From Bacteroidales bacterium (GTDB lineage: Bacteria; Bacteroidota; Bacteroidia; Bacteroidales; ML635J-15): a DNA stretch of 16,725 nucleotides. Made by a program: the position numbers and the translations under genes. Where the stretch lies: the NCBI GenBank assembly GCA_028701945.1, contig JAQVPT010000038.1, forward strand, positions 1 through 16,725. The letters run 5' to 3'. The notes under the pieces are model-generated. The model made no database searches, had not been told where the DNA came from, and saw only the letters and a list, made by a program, of their open reading frames with translations. Positions within the stretch are counted from its first letter, which is position 1; each line of letters opens with the position of its first letter. Shown here one piece after another: positions 1 through 6,265 of the stretch.

Positions 1-469
1 GTATTTCAATTGAGAAGTCGTTAAGTTTTTGTTTTTTAAGTGCCGAAGCCGACATTTTTACTGTCGAAAGCAAAGGTCCTAAACCATCGTGAAGGTCTTT
101 TGCCAATCTTTTTCGCTCTAACTCTTCGGTTTGAATAACTACAGACAGATATTTTTTTTCACTTGCACGCTTTTCCTTCTCCATCCTATCCATATAATCA
201 AATATTTTCCGAATAAGAACCAGTCCAATAGCAAAACAAGTTGCAGAGGATACACCCAACCAAATATATAACAACCTGTAATAACGAGGTTCAACATCAA
301 AATAAAACGGCAAAGCCTCTAAAACCATACGGAATAATAATGAAGCAAAGCCAAAGCTTATAAAAACCCATGACAGATTATATTTTGTTCGCTTCATCAA
401 TCGCAATGAAACTATTGCTGCAACAATCTGAAAAATAATCGTCAGGAATAAAACAACTTTAAGAACCAT
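1..469 (-). CDS. Sensor histidine kinase, HisKA_3 (NarX/DegS-like) type, C-terminal part outside the window
   Basis: The visible 156 residues are the N-terminal part of a membrane-bound sensor kinase. Three hydrophobic segments (about 2-25, 33-57 and 64-87) are followed by a charged, probably coiled-coil linker (about 88-115). Then comes the H-box ERKRLAKDLHDGLGPLLS at 118-135, with the phospho-accepting histidine at 127. The DLHDGLGP form is diagnostic of the HisKA_3 dimerisation domain used by NarX, DegS and LiaS kinases, which normally work with LuxR-type response regulators. The ATP-binding domain would lie beyond the left edge. The start is the ATG at 467-469. It begins directly with a hydrophobic helix and lies about 20 bases downstream of a TATCTTTG -7 box on the same strand. 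No periplasmic sensor domain is visible, so the signal is probably sensed in or near the membrane. The partner regulator is not in view. The receiver-only protein at 5111 is not an obvious match because it lacks a DNA-binding domain. Confidence 0.88.
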   Translation of the reverse strand, partial: MVLKVVLFLTIIFQIVAAIVSLRLMKRTKYNLSWVFISFGFASLLFRMVLEALPFYFDVEPRYYRLLYIWLGVSSATCFAIGLVLIRKIFDYMDRMEKEKRASEKKYLSVVIQTEELERKRLAKDLHDGLGPLLSTVKMSASALKKQKLNDFSIEI

Positions 470-487
470 AATAAATATTTTACTGCA

Positions 488-495
488 CAAAGATA
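488..495 (-). promoter_or_regulatory. Candidate -7 promoter box for the histidine kinase
   Basis: The minus strand reads TATCTTTG, a full match to the Bacteroidota TAnnTTTG -7 element, about 20 bases before the kinase ATG. I found no good TTTG -33 element at the usual spacing. The box straddles the left end of the duplicated segment that starts at 490; in the second copy the same position reads CATGAAGATA, so the box is absent there. Confidence 0.5.
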
Positions 496-616
496 CAGAT
501 TTAATACAAATATAAATATAAGGTTTATGGGAGAATTTATTACTTTTGGCAACATGACACAAATGCGAGTATTAATTCTAAATTATGAATACCCTCCACT
601 TGGAGGAGAGACAGGT
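490..616 (+). repeat. Direct repeat, upstream copy (leader and first codons of a glycosyltransferase gene)
   Basis: This segment is repeated at 1090-1216, exactly 600 bases downstream. Positions 490-568 (79 bases of leader and first codons) are identical in both copies. From 569 to 616 there are six differences (569, 572, 607, 610, 611, 613), and beyond 616 the copies are unrelated. The repeat includes the TACTTTTG box at 541-548 and the ATG at 563. Within the coding part most differences are silent; only Val/Ile and Thr/Ala changes alter the protein. The two copies could recombine and delete 600 bases without damaging the downstream gene. Confidence 0.93.
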
Positions 617-724
617 TCTGACTTCGTCACCAAAATTCCACCAATTTCACAATTCGCTGAATACAAATGTGTTATAAGTTATGTGACATCATTTTGGGTG
701 TCGCAGTATCAGAACATTACCTAA
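563..724 (+). pseudogene. Truncated 5' fragment of a glycosyltransferase gene
   Basis: The first 18 codons (563-616) encode MRVLILNYEYPPLGGETG, which matches the start of the intact glycosyltransferase at 1163 apart from Val for Ile and Thr for Ala. This is the N-terminal beta strand and glycine-rich nucleotide-sugar loop of GT4-type enzymes. Homology then stops abruptly, and the frame runs on through unrelated sequence to a stop at 722-724. A 54-residue product with only this loop could not be an enzyme. The fragment keeps a -7 box (541-548), so it may still be transcribed. I read it as the remains of a duplicated or tandem paralogous gene whose body was replaced by the repeat material at 617-1089. 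Confidence 0.82.
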
Positions 725-742
725 TTTATTGTAAAACTTCTT

Positions 743-768
743 AACTTTCTTGCTTGATCAAGAAAGTT
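743..768. repeat. Perfect 10-bp inverted repeat (hairpin)
   Basis: AACTTTCTTG at 743-752 is the exact reverse complement of CAAGAAAGTT at 759-768, with a 6-base loop. It follows the end of the truncated frame and precedes the long inverted repeat at 782. No run of T follows on either strand, so it does not look like a classic intrinsic terminator. It is probably part of the inserted repeat material. Confidence 0.7.
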
Positions 769-781
769 ACAAAGAAATCAA

Positions 782-957
782 GACAAAATAATGCCCCCAA
801 CCCGCCTCAACCAAAATAATAGAATTGTATGTCGACCTAGTCTAAAACAAATGCCAACGCTCTAACCCAAATAAATATTTGTTTTAGAAACGACATGTCG
901 GCTCGACACAATTCTAAGTATTTTGGTCTCACCGCCAGAGCTGCCCGCTATTTTGTC
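782..957. repeat. Long imperfect inverted repeat, about 176 bp
   Basis: Several blocks on the left pair in the right order with blocks on the right. GACAAAATA (782-790) pairs with TATTTTGTC (949-957). The block at 811-828 (CCAAAATAATAGAATTGT) pairs with 908-926, allowing small bulges. TCTAAAACAAAT (841-852) pairs perfectly with ATTTGTTTTAGA (877-888). GTCGAC (831-836) faces the CGACATGTCGG/CTCGAC region at 891-907. The central loop is 853-876. No coding frame is evident. The nested arrangement suggests a small non-autonomous repeat element or a structured RNA rather than a terminator. I do not recognise the family. Confidence 0.72.
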
Positions 958-1089
958 AGGCCAACGCACGTCGCTTCGAATTCTATTCAAAGCTATAATC
1001 TCTAAATTTATTTGTTAAAAAAAATTCAAATTGTTAACTTATTGTTGTTACAAAATAATTTTCCTAGGTGTCGCATCTTCTAAATCATG

Positions 1090-1216
1090 AAGATACAGAT
1101 TTAATACAAATATAAATATAAGGTTTATGGGAGAATTTATTACTTTTGGCAACATGACACAAATGCGAATACTAATTCTAAATTATGAATACCCTCCACT
1201 TGGAGGCGAAGCTGGT
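1090..1216 (+). repeat. Direct repeat, downstream copy (leader and start of the intact glycosyltransferase)
   Basis: This is the second copy of the 490-616 segment, at an offset of exactly 600 bases. Here it leads into the full-length gene. The kinase-side -7 box that overlaps the left end of the first copy is disrupted, but the TACTTTTG box at 1141-1148 is retained. Confidence 0.93.
1141..1148 (+). promoter_or_regulatory. Candidate -7 promoter box for the glycosyltransferase
   Basis: TACTTTTG matches TAnnTTTG. Transcription would begin a few bases downstream, which fits initiation at the ATG at 1163 (or at 1154) and excludes the in-frame ATG at 1127. The same box is at 541-548 in the upstream copy. 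No clear -33 element was found. Confidence 0.45.
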
Positions 1217-2329
1217 GTTATTACTAAAGATATCGCAACTGGACTCGCAAAACGAAATCACAAAATCACCGTCATCAGCACATGGTACGAAGGCGAAAAA
1301 GAAGACCACGCAGAAAATAGCCTAAGAATAATAAGACTAAAATGCAAACGCAAGGAAGTTGACAAGTCAAACCCACGTGAAATGCTCTCATGGATATTTG
1401 CAACAAAAAAATATTTAAAAAAACATCTACTAACCAACAAATATGATATCTGTTTTGCAAATTTTGCTCTTCCAGGCGGCGAAGTAGCATACAGCATGAA
1501 GTTAATGTTTGGTTTACCTTATGTGGTTATGTCGCATGGTCCTGATATTCCGTGGATTATGCCCAAACAAATGATGTGGTACCATGCTTTTACATATCAG
1601 TGGATTAGAAAAACATGTCTCCAATCCGAAAGAAATTATGTCCAATCAAATGAAATGAAAAATAATCTTGATGCGTTTTTGGGCAAATCATTTAATGATA
1701 AAAATAAAATAATATATAACGCTTGGGATAGAAGTATTTTCAAACCAGACTACAGCAAACTATCGAAAAAATTCACAGTTCTTTTCCCCGGAAGGTTAAT
1801 GCAAAAAAAAGACCCCATGAGTTTTTTAAAGAGTATTAATATTATTCATTCGCAAATTCCTGATATAAAAGCACACATAATCGGAAATGGGAAATTTCAA
1901 AAAAAGATGGAAAAATTTGTTAAAATAAACAATCTTACAGAAATTGTTATTTTTAAACCATGGATATCAAAAGAGGAAATGTTAGACGAATACCAAACCG
2001 CTTCTGTTACGGTTTTGCCATCATTTAACGAAAGTATGAGCATGACAACTTTAGAAGCTCTATCATGCGGACAATACCTAATTACAACAAAAGTAGGAAA
2101 TAACGAAAACCTTATTCAACTAGGAATAAACGGAGACTTTATTGAAAAGGAAAATCCAAAAGATATAGCCGAAAAATTATTAGATTTCTATAAGTCGAAA
2201 TTCTTAAAAAACTATCGAATCAATGCAGAAGACCTAAATAAATATGATGACATATATAAATGGGACAATATAATTGATACGTATGAAAAAGACCTTATGG
2301 ATATAATAGTGAAAAACGAAAAAAACTAA
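1163..2329 (+). CDS. Glycosyltransferase family 4 (GT-B fold)
   Basis: A 388-residue retaining GT4-type glycosyltransferase that should transfer a sugar from a nucleotide donor to a lipid or glycan acceptor at the inner face of the membrane. The N-terminal domain opens with MRILILNYEYPPLGGEAG (1-18), the usual strand plus glycine loop. SHGPD is at 124-128. The C-terminal Glycos_transf_1 domain begins near 204 with FPGRLMQKKDP (208-218). The EX7E donor-binding signature is E290 and E298 in FNESMSMTTLEALSCG. Length is normal for the family. I chose the ATG at 1163 because family members begin at this motif and because the in-frame ATG at 1127 lies upstream of the -7 box. The gene meets its neighbour tail to tail with a 4-base overlap. 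The donor and acceptor cannot be inferred; no other polysaccharide genes are nearby. Confidence 0.9.
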   Translation: MRILILNYEYPPLGGEAGVITKDIATGLAKRNHKITVISTWYEGEKEDHAENSLRIIRLKCKRKEVDKSNPREMLSWIFATKKYLKKHLLTNKYDICFANFALPGGEVAYSMKLMFGLPYVVMSHGPDIPWIMPKQMMWYHAFTYQWIRKTCLQSERNYVQSNEMKNNLDAFLGKSFNDKNKIIYNAWDRSIFKPDYSKLSKKFTVLFPGRLMQKKDPMSFLKSINIIHSQIPDIKAHIIGNGKFQKKMEKFVKINNLTEIVIFKPWISKEEMLDEYQTASVTVLPSFNESMSMTTLEALSCGQYLITTKVGNNENLIQLGINGDFIEKENPKDIAEKLLDFYKSKFLKNYRINAEDLNKYDDIYKWDNIIDTYEKDLMDIIVKNEKN

Positions 2330-3369
2330 TAATATTCAATTTCCCTTTCGACAACCGAAGACACTTTCTCGTCAAGACTAATTGATTGTTTTATCCAATT
2401 TTTGTTGGTATCATAAACATACTCATATTTCATCTCCGACGAAAGTTCAGACTTAGCTGGATACTTAATTGAAGAATAAATAATATTCCCGTTTTTGTCA
2501 TATTTATTAATCAGCAAATAGTATTCTGTTCCATCCGGAAGTGTAAACAAAGATTCTGTAAGCCTATTATCCACATATTTATTCTTAATTACCGAGGCAT
2601 TACCTTGTTCATTATACAATTTAAGCTTTTTTATTTTAGAATTCCAATTATATTTGATTTTTGATTCCATTTGCCTTTTAGGATCAGCAGCTACCGTCAG
2701 ACCACGCTCAAACTCATTTCCTTTTTTGTCGTATTTTACGTAATACGCCTTTTCGGGTTTCGATTTTTCTTCAATATATCTAATACTTACATTTTTTTGA
2801 ACGAAATTACCTTTTCTATCACAAATAAAATCTTCAACTATTATCTGAGCATTAAGAACATCTGTTTTGTGGGTTTTTGCAAGATAACCGTCTTCGTCAT
2901 AAAAATAAGAGCACGTATAATGCTGCATTTCGGTTTCACCATCAAAAACAGGTTTTAAAACGACTTCAGACAGCAACTTTTTGTCATAAGAATACAAATA
3001 AACAGAAGTTTTATCTTCATTTGTAAGCACATCTGTCCATGTCTCATAAATCTCATTAGTTTCGAGATTTTTAAAAACTTTATAATTCCAAAGTTTATTG
3101 GAACCAATCTCAACAACCTGTGCCTGAGTATTGTTTTTACTAAAATCAACTATCAAAATCATATCATTTGATAAAGATTTTTGCATCTGTGTTTCTTTGC
3201 CATTTTTATCAAATTTATGATATTCATTACCGTTAGGATCTTTAACAACAAATTGTTTAACCCTGCCATTAATTTTATAATACGACACATCTTGTTGCTC
3301 GAAAGAAACCTGCGAAAAGCAAAAGCCAAAAGTAAAAATCGCAATAAAAGTAAAAAGTAAATTTTTCAT
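2326..3369 (-). CDS. Secreted protein of unknown function with YD-repeat-like (YDxxGN) motifs
   Basis: A 347-residue protein with a clear Sec signal peptide (1-19, then Gln), so it is exported, probably to the periplasm or outer membrane. The mature part contains repeated short beta-hairpin-like motifs: KDPNGNEYHKFDKNGK (43-58), FYDEDGYLAK (156-165), CDRKGNFVQK (183-192), YVKYDKKGNEF (210-220), NKYDKNGNIIY (288-298) and YVYDTNKNWIK (317-327). It ends in REIEYY. This resembles the short YD/RHS-like repeats common in secreted Bacteroidota proteins, but it is far too short to be an RHS toxin and has no recognisable toxin domain. The frame is intact. It has its own candidate promoter upstream and converges on the glycosyltransferase, so it is a single-gene unit. 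The function is unknown. Confidence 0.8.
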   Translation of the reverse strand: MKNLLFTFIAIFTFGFCFSQVSFEQQDVSYYKINGRVKQFVVKDPNGNEYHKFDKNGKETQMQKSLSNDMILIVDFSKNNTQAQVVEIGSNKLWNYKVFKNLETNEIYETWTDVLTNEDKTSVYLYSYDKKLLSEVVLKPVFDGETEMQHYTCSYFYDEDGYLAKTHKTDVLNAQIIVEDFICDRKGNFVQKNVSIRYIEEKSKPEKAYYVKYDKKGNEFERGLTVAADPKRQMESKIKYNWNSKIKKLKLYNEQGNASVIKNKYVDNRLTESLFTLPDGTEYYLLINKYDKNGNIIYSSIKYPAKSELSSEMKYEYVYDTNKNWIKQSISLDEKVSSVVEREIEYY

Positions 3370-3387
3370 AAGTCTAGTTTAAAAAAA

Positions 3388-3395
3388 CAAAGTTA
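3388..3395 (-). promoter_or_regulatory. Candidate -7 promoter box for the secreted YD-repeat-like protein
   Basis: The minus strand reads TAACTTTG, a full TAnnTTTG match ending 18 bases before the ATG at 3369. This implies a very short leader. No convincing -33 element was seen. Confidence 0.5.
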
Positions 3396-3418
3396 CACCT
3401 TTTTTATTTCGTTTTGAT

Positions 3419-3426
3419 TATCTTTG
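3419..3426 (+). promoter_or_regulatory. Candidate -7 promoter box facing the photolyase
   Basis: TATCTTTG on the plus strand matches TAnnTTTG. It lies 12 bases before the MITE-like element and 285 bases before the photolyase ATG. If it is the photolyase promoter, the element would be transcribed as part of a long structured leader. A weaker match (TATATTTC, 3694-3701) lies close to the ATG and could serve instead. Confidence 0.35.
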
Positions 3427-3438
3427 TATAAATGACTG

Positions 3439-3648
3439 GGCAAACGCATACTTTTACCGTAAAAAGCCTTTTGTCATGATTTTTGGGTTGCAAAAGCACC
3501 AAAAACACATGCCAAAACAGATTGTGCTACTGTTTTACCCCTTGACTTTCACTACGTTCAGTCAAGGGTTAAAATAATTGAGCCTTTTAGGCTCAGAAGA
3601 TTTGTACAATTTGTAATGATTGTAGCACTTTAAAAGTATGAGTTTGCC
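3439..3648. mobile_element. MITE-like element with 18-bp terminal inverted repeats
   Basis: GGCAAACGCATACTTTTA at 3439-3456 is the inverse of the sequence at 3631-3648, with 17 of 18 positions matching. The 210-base unit encodes nothing. Inside it are a 15-base stem with one mismatch (3533-3547 with 3560-3574, around CCCTTGACT/AGTCAAGGG), a 7-base hairpin TGAGCCT/AGGCTCA (3579-3595), and the inverted pair GTGCTAC (3524-3530)/GTAGCAC (3622-3628). Size, terminal repeats and lack of coding capacity fit a non-autonomous miniature element. TATAAAT occurs on both sides (3427-3433 and 3652-3658), but it does not abut the termini and may be chance. No transposase gene is in the window. Confidence 0.65.
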
Positions 3649-3711
3649 TAATATAAATCACATTAAAATTGAAATTATACTAATTAGACACATTATATTT
3701 CAGCCAAAAAC

Positions 3712-5016
3712 ATGGAAACAAATAAAATAAAAATTAATATTTTTTGGTTCAGAAGAGACCTTTCACTTGAAGACAATCATGGCCTTTACTTATCACTTAA
3801 AAGCTCATTACCAGTTCTAGGGCTTTTTATTTTCGATAAGGACATTCTCGAAGAACTTGATAAAAACGATTCTCGTGTTAGTTTTATTTATGATACGCTT
3901 AAAGATATAAACATAAAAATCAATAAATTCAAATCAAATTTGATTATCAAACATTCGACTGCCGAGCAAGCCTTTAATGAAATAACCAAACAGTTTGAAA
4001 TTTCAGAAGTTTTTGCAAATGAAGATTACGAACCCGATGCTATTAAGCGAGATAATAACATAAAACAATTATTAGAAAAAAGACATATCAAGTTTAGCTT
4101 ACATAAAAACCAAGTAATCTTTGCAAAAGACGAAATATTAAAAAACGACGGAAAGCCATACACAGTTTTTACTCCATACAAAAACAAATGGTTGCAAAAT
4201 TTCCAAGAAGATAAAATATCTCACTATCCTTCGGAAAAATTATTAAACAATTTCGCACCAATAAAACATGATTTTCCAGCCTTATCAGACATTGGTTTTA
4301 GCAAAGGAAATCTAATGGTCAAGCCTGTCAATTATGAAGCGATTAAAGAATATAACAAATATCGTGATTTTCCTGCCGAAGATAACGGCACATATACTGG
4401 TCCGCATTTAAGATTTGGAACAATAAGTATTAGAGACCTAATAAAAACAGCAGCAAAACAAAACGATGTATTCCTAAGCGAATTGATTTGGCGTGAATTT
4501 TTCATGCAAATTCTATATCATTTTCCTCATGTTGAGCAAAGCTGTTTCAAGCCAGTGTATAATCTTATGGAATGGGAAAATGACGAGCAACAATTTACAA
4601 AATGGTGCGACGGAGAAACTGGTTATCCAATTATTGATGCTGGGATGAAAGAGCTAAATTTAACAGGATACATGCACAATCGTGTACGAATGCTAACGGC
4701 TGGTTTTCTTGTCAAACATCTTTTGATTGATTGGCGTTGGGGAGAAGCTTATTTTGCAAAGAAACTCCTAGATTACGAATTAGCCAGCAATAATGGCAAT
4801 TGGCAATGGGCAGCAGGTACAGGATGTGATGCAGCTCCATACTTCAGAATTTTCAACCCCTATACGCAACAACAAAAATTTGATAAGAATTTCACCTATA
4901 TTAATAAATTCATACCACATTTTGACACCAATAACTACATAGAAGAAATTATTAATCATAAATTTGCTCGTGAAAAATGCATAAATTGCTATAAAAACTG
5001 CATTAACACACAGTAA
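3712..5016 (+). CDS. phrB: Class I CPD deoxyribodipyrimidine photolyase
   Basis: This flavoenzyme uses blue light to split cyclobutane pyrimidine dimers in DNA. The 434 residues include the N-terminal antenna-binding alpha/beta domain (IFWFRRDLSLEDN, 10-22) and the FAD-binding helical domain (about 225-405). By alignment from memory to E. coli PhrB, the electron-transfer Trp triad is intact: W364 (E. coli W382), W341 (W359) and W288 (W306). The substrate-pocket residues E257 and W260 (E274, W277) and the flavin-contacting asparagine N360 (N378) are also present. The signature NNGNWQWAAGTG...APYFRIFNP lies at 360-383. These features favour a repair enzyme over a cryptochrome. The ATG at 3712 gives a normal N-terminus. 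The gene stands alone behind the MITE-like element, with a 94-base gap to the response regulator gene. No partner for antenna cofactor synthesis is adjacent. Confidence 0.96.
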   Translation: METNKIKINIFWFRRDLSLEDNHGLYLSLKSSLPVLGLFIFDKDILEELDKNDSRVSFIYDTLKDINIKINKFKSNLIIKHSTAEQAFNEITKQFEISEVFANEDYEPDAIKRDNNIKQLLEKRHIKFSLHKNQVIFAKDEILKNDGKPYTVFTPYKNKWLQNFQEDKISHYPSEKLLNNFAPIKHDFPALSDIGFSKGNLMVKPVNYEAIKEYNKYRDFPAEDNGTYTGPHLRFGTISIRDLIKTAAKQNDVFLSELIWREFFMQILYHFPHVEQSCFKPVYNLMEWENDEQQFTKWCDGETGYPIIDAGMKELNLTGYMHNRVRMLTAGFLVKHLLIDWRWGEAYFAKKLLDYELASNNGNWQWAAGTGCDAAPYFRIFNPYTQQQKFDKNFTYINKFIPHFDTNNYIEEIINHKFAREKCINCYKNCINTQ

Positions 5017-5084
5017 GTTACATGTTTTTTTGTAAAACAATTGCATTTTTGATTAAAACAATAAGTCGAAAACAATAATTTTTG

Positions 5085-5092
5085 TATATTTA
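5085..5092 (+). promoter_or_regulatory. Weak candidate -7 box for the response regulator
   Basis: TATATTTA (one mismatch to TAnnTTTG) lies 18 bases before the ATG at 5111, in an AT-rich 94-base gap after the photolyase gene. This suggests that the regulator may have its own promoter rather than depend on photolyase transcription. Confidence 0.3.
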
Positions 5093-5110
5093 CGCCAATA
5101 AATAGTAAGC

Positions 5111-5491
5111 ATGTTCGAAAAGCCAAAAATACTTGTTGTAGACGATGAGTCTTTAAATTTCCTCTTTTATTCGGAGATAATAAATCCAGATGAGTTCGAG
5201 TTAATTTATGTTGACAACGGTTATGATGCAATAAAGAAAGTTCATGAAATGGGTGATGATATATCAGTAATATTAATGGACATGAAAATGCCAGGATTAG
5301 ATGGTTTTTCGGCTACAAAAGAAATACGCAAATTTAACAATTCCATTCCTATCATTGCACAAACAGCTTACGCATACAAGGAAGATTACGATAAAGCCAT
5401 TGCAGCAGGCTGCAACGATTATATTTCAAAACCAATTCACGAAGAAGAATTACTTTCAAAAATAAACTCGTTTTTACAACAAAAATCTTGA
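5111..5491 (+). CDS. Single-domain response regulator (CheY-like receiver)
   Basis: A 126-residue stand-alone receiver domain with every key residue: the acidic pair D11-D12 (ILVVDDES), phospho-acceptor D57 in ILMDMKMPGLDG, T85 (AQTAYA) and K107 (ISKPI). The C-terminus ends with the last helix of the domain, so there is no DNA-binding or enzymatic output. It must act by protein-protein contact or as a phosphate relay. The MDMKMPGLDGFSATKEIR form resembles receivers that are fused to hybrid histidine kinases in Bacteroidota. No kinase is adjacent; the only kinase in the window, about 4.6 kb upstream at the left edge, is of the HisKA_3 type. Its stop lies 35 bases from the stop of rlmB, which it converges on. 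Confidence 0.93.
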   Translation: MFEKPKILVVDDESLNFLFYSEIINPDEFELIYVDNGYDAIKKVHEMGDDISVILMDMKMPGLDGFSATKEIRKFNNSIPIIAQTAYAYKEDYDKAIAAGCNDYISKPIHEEELLSKINSFLQQKS

Positions 5492-5526
5492 GGGTTTATC
5501 AAATAATAAGCTAATAGAAAATTCAA

Positions 5527-6261
5527 CTATTTCATCTGTCTTTGTCTGAAAACCTCATAAATAAACATTCCTGCCGAAACCGACACATTAAGAGATTCAG
5601 TCTTTCCACTCATAGGGATTTTAACAACTTTATCTACTCGCCTAAGAACTTGCGTTGACACTCCTTTATCCTCAGAACCGACAACAATTGCAAGAGGCTG
5701 CTTACAATCAACATCGTAAACCAAATCAGTCACTTTTTCATTTGCTGCAATTACATACAAGCCCAATTGTTTTAACAACAGAATCACATCAACAAGATTT
5801 GCTCCTTTGCAAACAGGAATATTGTACAATGCCCCAGCAGAAGTTTTAATAGCATCCTCAGTAATACTAACACTATTGTCGGAAGGAATTATAATTGCGT
5901 CTGCACCAAGGCATTCGGCTGTACGAGCAATTGCACCAAAATTACGAACATCAGTAATACCATCAAGGATTAATACTAAAGGTACACGTCCAGCCTCAAA
6001 CACAGAAGCTACAACATCTTCGATATCCTGATAACTTATTGGCGATAAATATGCCACTACTCCTTGATTATTCCCTTTCGAGATTTTATCAATTTTTTCA
6101 GTTGGCACATATTGCACTTTTATATCATGTTTTCGTGCTTCTGCCATCAACTCACCCACTAAACTACCGCTAAGCTGATGCTTAACGAACAATTTGTCTA
6201 TCTGCTTACCCGATTTAATAGCTTCGATTACGGGTCTTATTCCAAAAATAAATGTCTCCAT
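5527..6261 (-). CDS. rlmB: 23S rRNA (guanosine-2'-O)-methyltransferase RlmB, SPOUT family
   Basis: A 244-residue TrmH/SpoU-type methyltransferase that uses S-adenosylmethionine to 2'-O-methylate a guanosine in domain V of 23S rRNA (G2251 in E. coli). The N-terminal substrate-binding domain (1-75) begins with FIFGIRPVIEAI. All three SPOUT motifs are present: NFGAIARTAE (107-116), VVGSEDKGV (193-201) and IPMSGKTESLNVSVSAGM (215-232). The knot asparagine N107 and catalytic arginine R113 are conserved. The start is the ATG at 6259-6261; a TTG codon just upstream is in frame but unneeded. It lies 4 bases after the stop of the GWxTD gene, so it is probably co-transcribed with it. TrmH paralogues acting on tRNA are the alternative, but the SKGNNQGVVA box favours RlmB. 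Confidence 0.95.
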   Translation of the reverse strand: METFIFGIRPVIEAIKSGKQIDKLFVKHQLSGSLVGELMAEARKHDIKVQYVPTEKIDKISKGNNQGVVAYLSPISYQDIEDVVASVFEAGRVPLVLILDGITDVRNFGAIARTAECLGADAIIIPSDNSVSITEDAIKTSAGALYNIPVCKGANLVDVILLLKQLGLYVIAANEKVTDLVYDVDCKQPLAIVVGSEDKGVSTQVLRRVDKVVKIPMSGKTESLNVSVSAGMFIYEVFRQRQMK

Positions 6262-6265
6262 CAAA

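Larger units (their letters stand above)
617..1089. other. Gene-free insert between the two glycosyltransferase 5' copies
   Basis: These 473 bases separate the direct repeats. They contain the end of the truncated frame, the hairpin at 743-768 and the long inverted repeat at 782-957. A 9-base direct repeat GGTGTCGCA lies at 697-705 and 1067-1075, bracketing both structured parts. The segment 958-1066 is AT-rich with no evident gene. No transposase is encoded. Confidence 0.7.

Noticed and set aside
527..724. Open frame of 65 codons as a real small protein
   Set aside because: Only its first part matches the start of the glycosyltransferase; the rest is unrelated sequence with no domain. It is better described as a truncated gene copy.
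1127..1162. Upstream ATG at 1127 as the glycosyltransferase start
   Set aside because: It lies before the TACTTTTG -7 box, and the extra 12 residues precede the MRILILNYEYPP motif where family members normally begin.
3533..3595. The two hairpins as intrinsic terminators
   Set aside because: Neither is followed by a T run at the end of a gene. Both lie inside the inverted-repeat-bounded element, and the flanking genes point away from it.
3427..3658. TATAAAT on both sides of the MITE-like element as a target-site duplication
   Set aside because: The copies lie 5 and 3 bases away from the termini rather than abutting them, and such a word is common in AT-rich DNA.
4594..4734. Loss of a Trp-triad residue in the photolyase (Tyr320 in LTGYMHNR)
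   Set aside because: Spacing against E. coli PhrB shows this position is W338, not part of the triad. The triad equivalents W288, W341 and W364 are all present.
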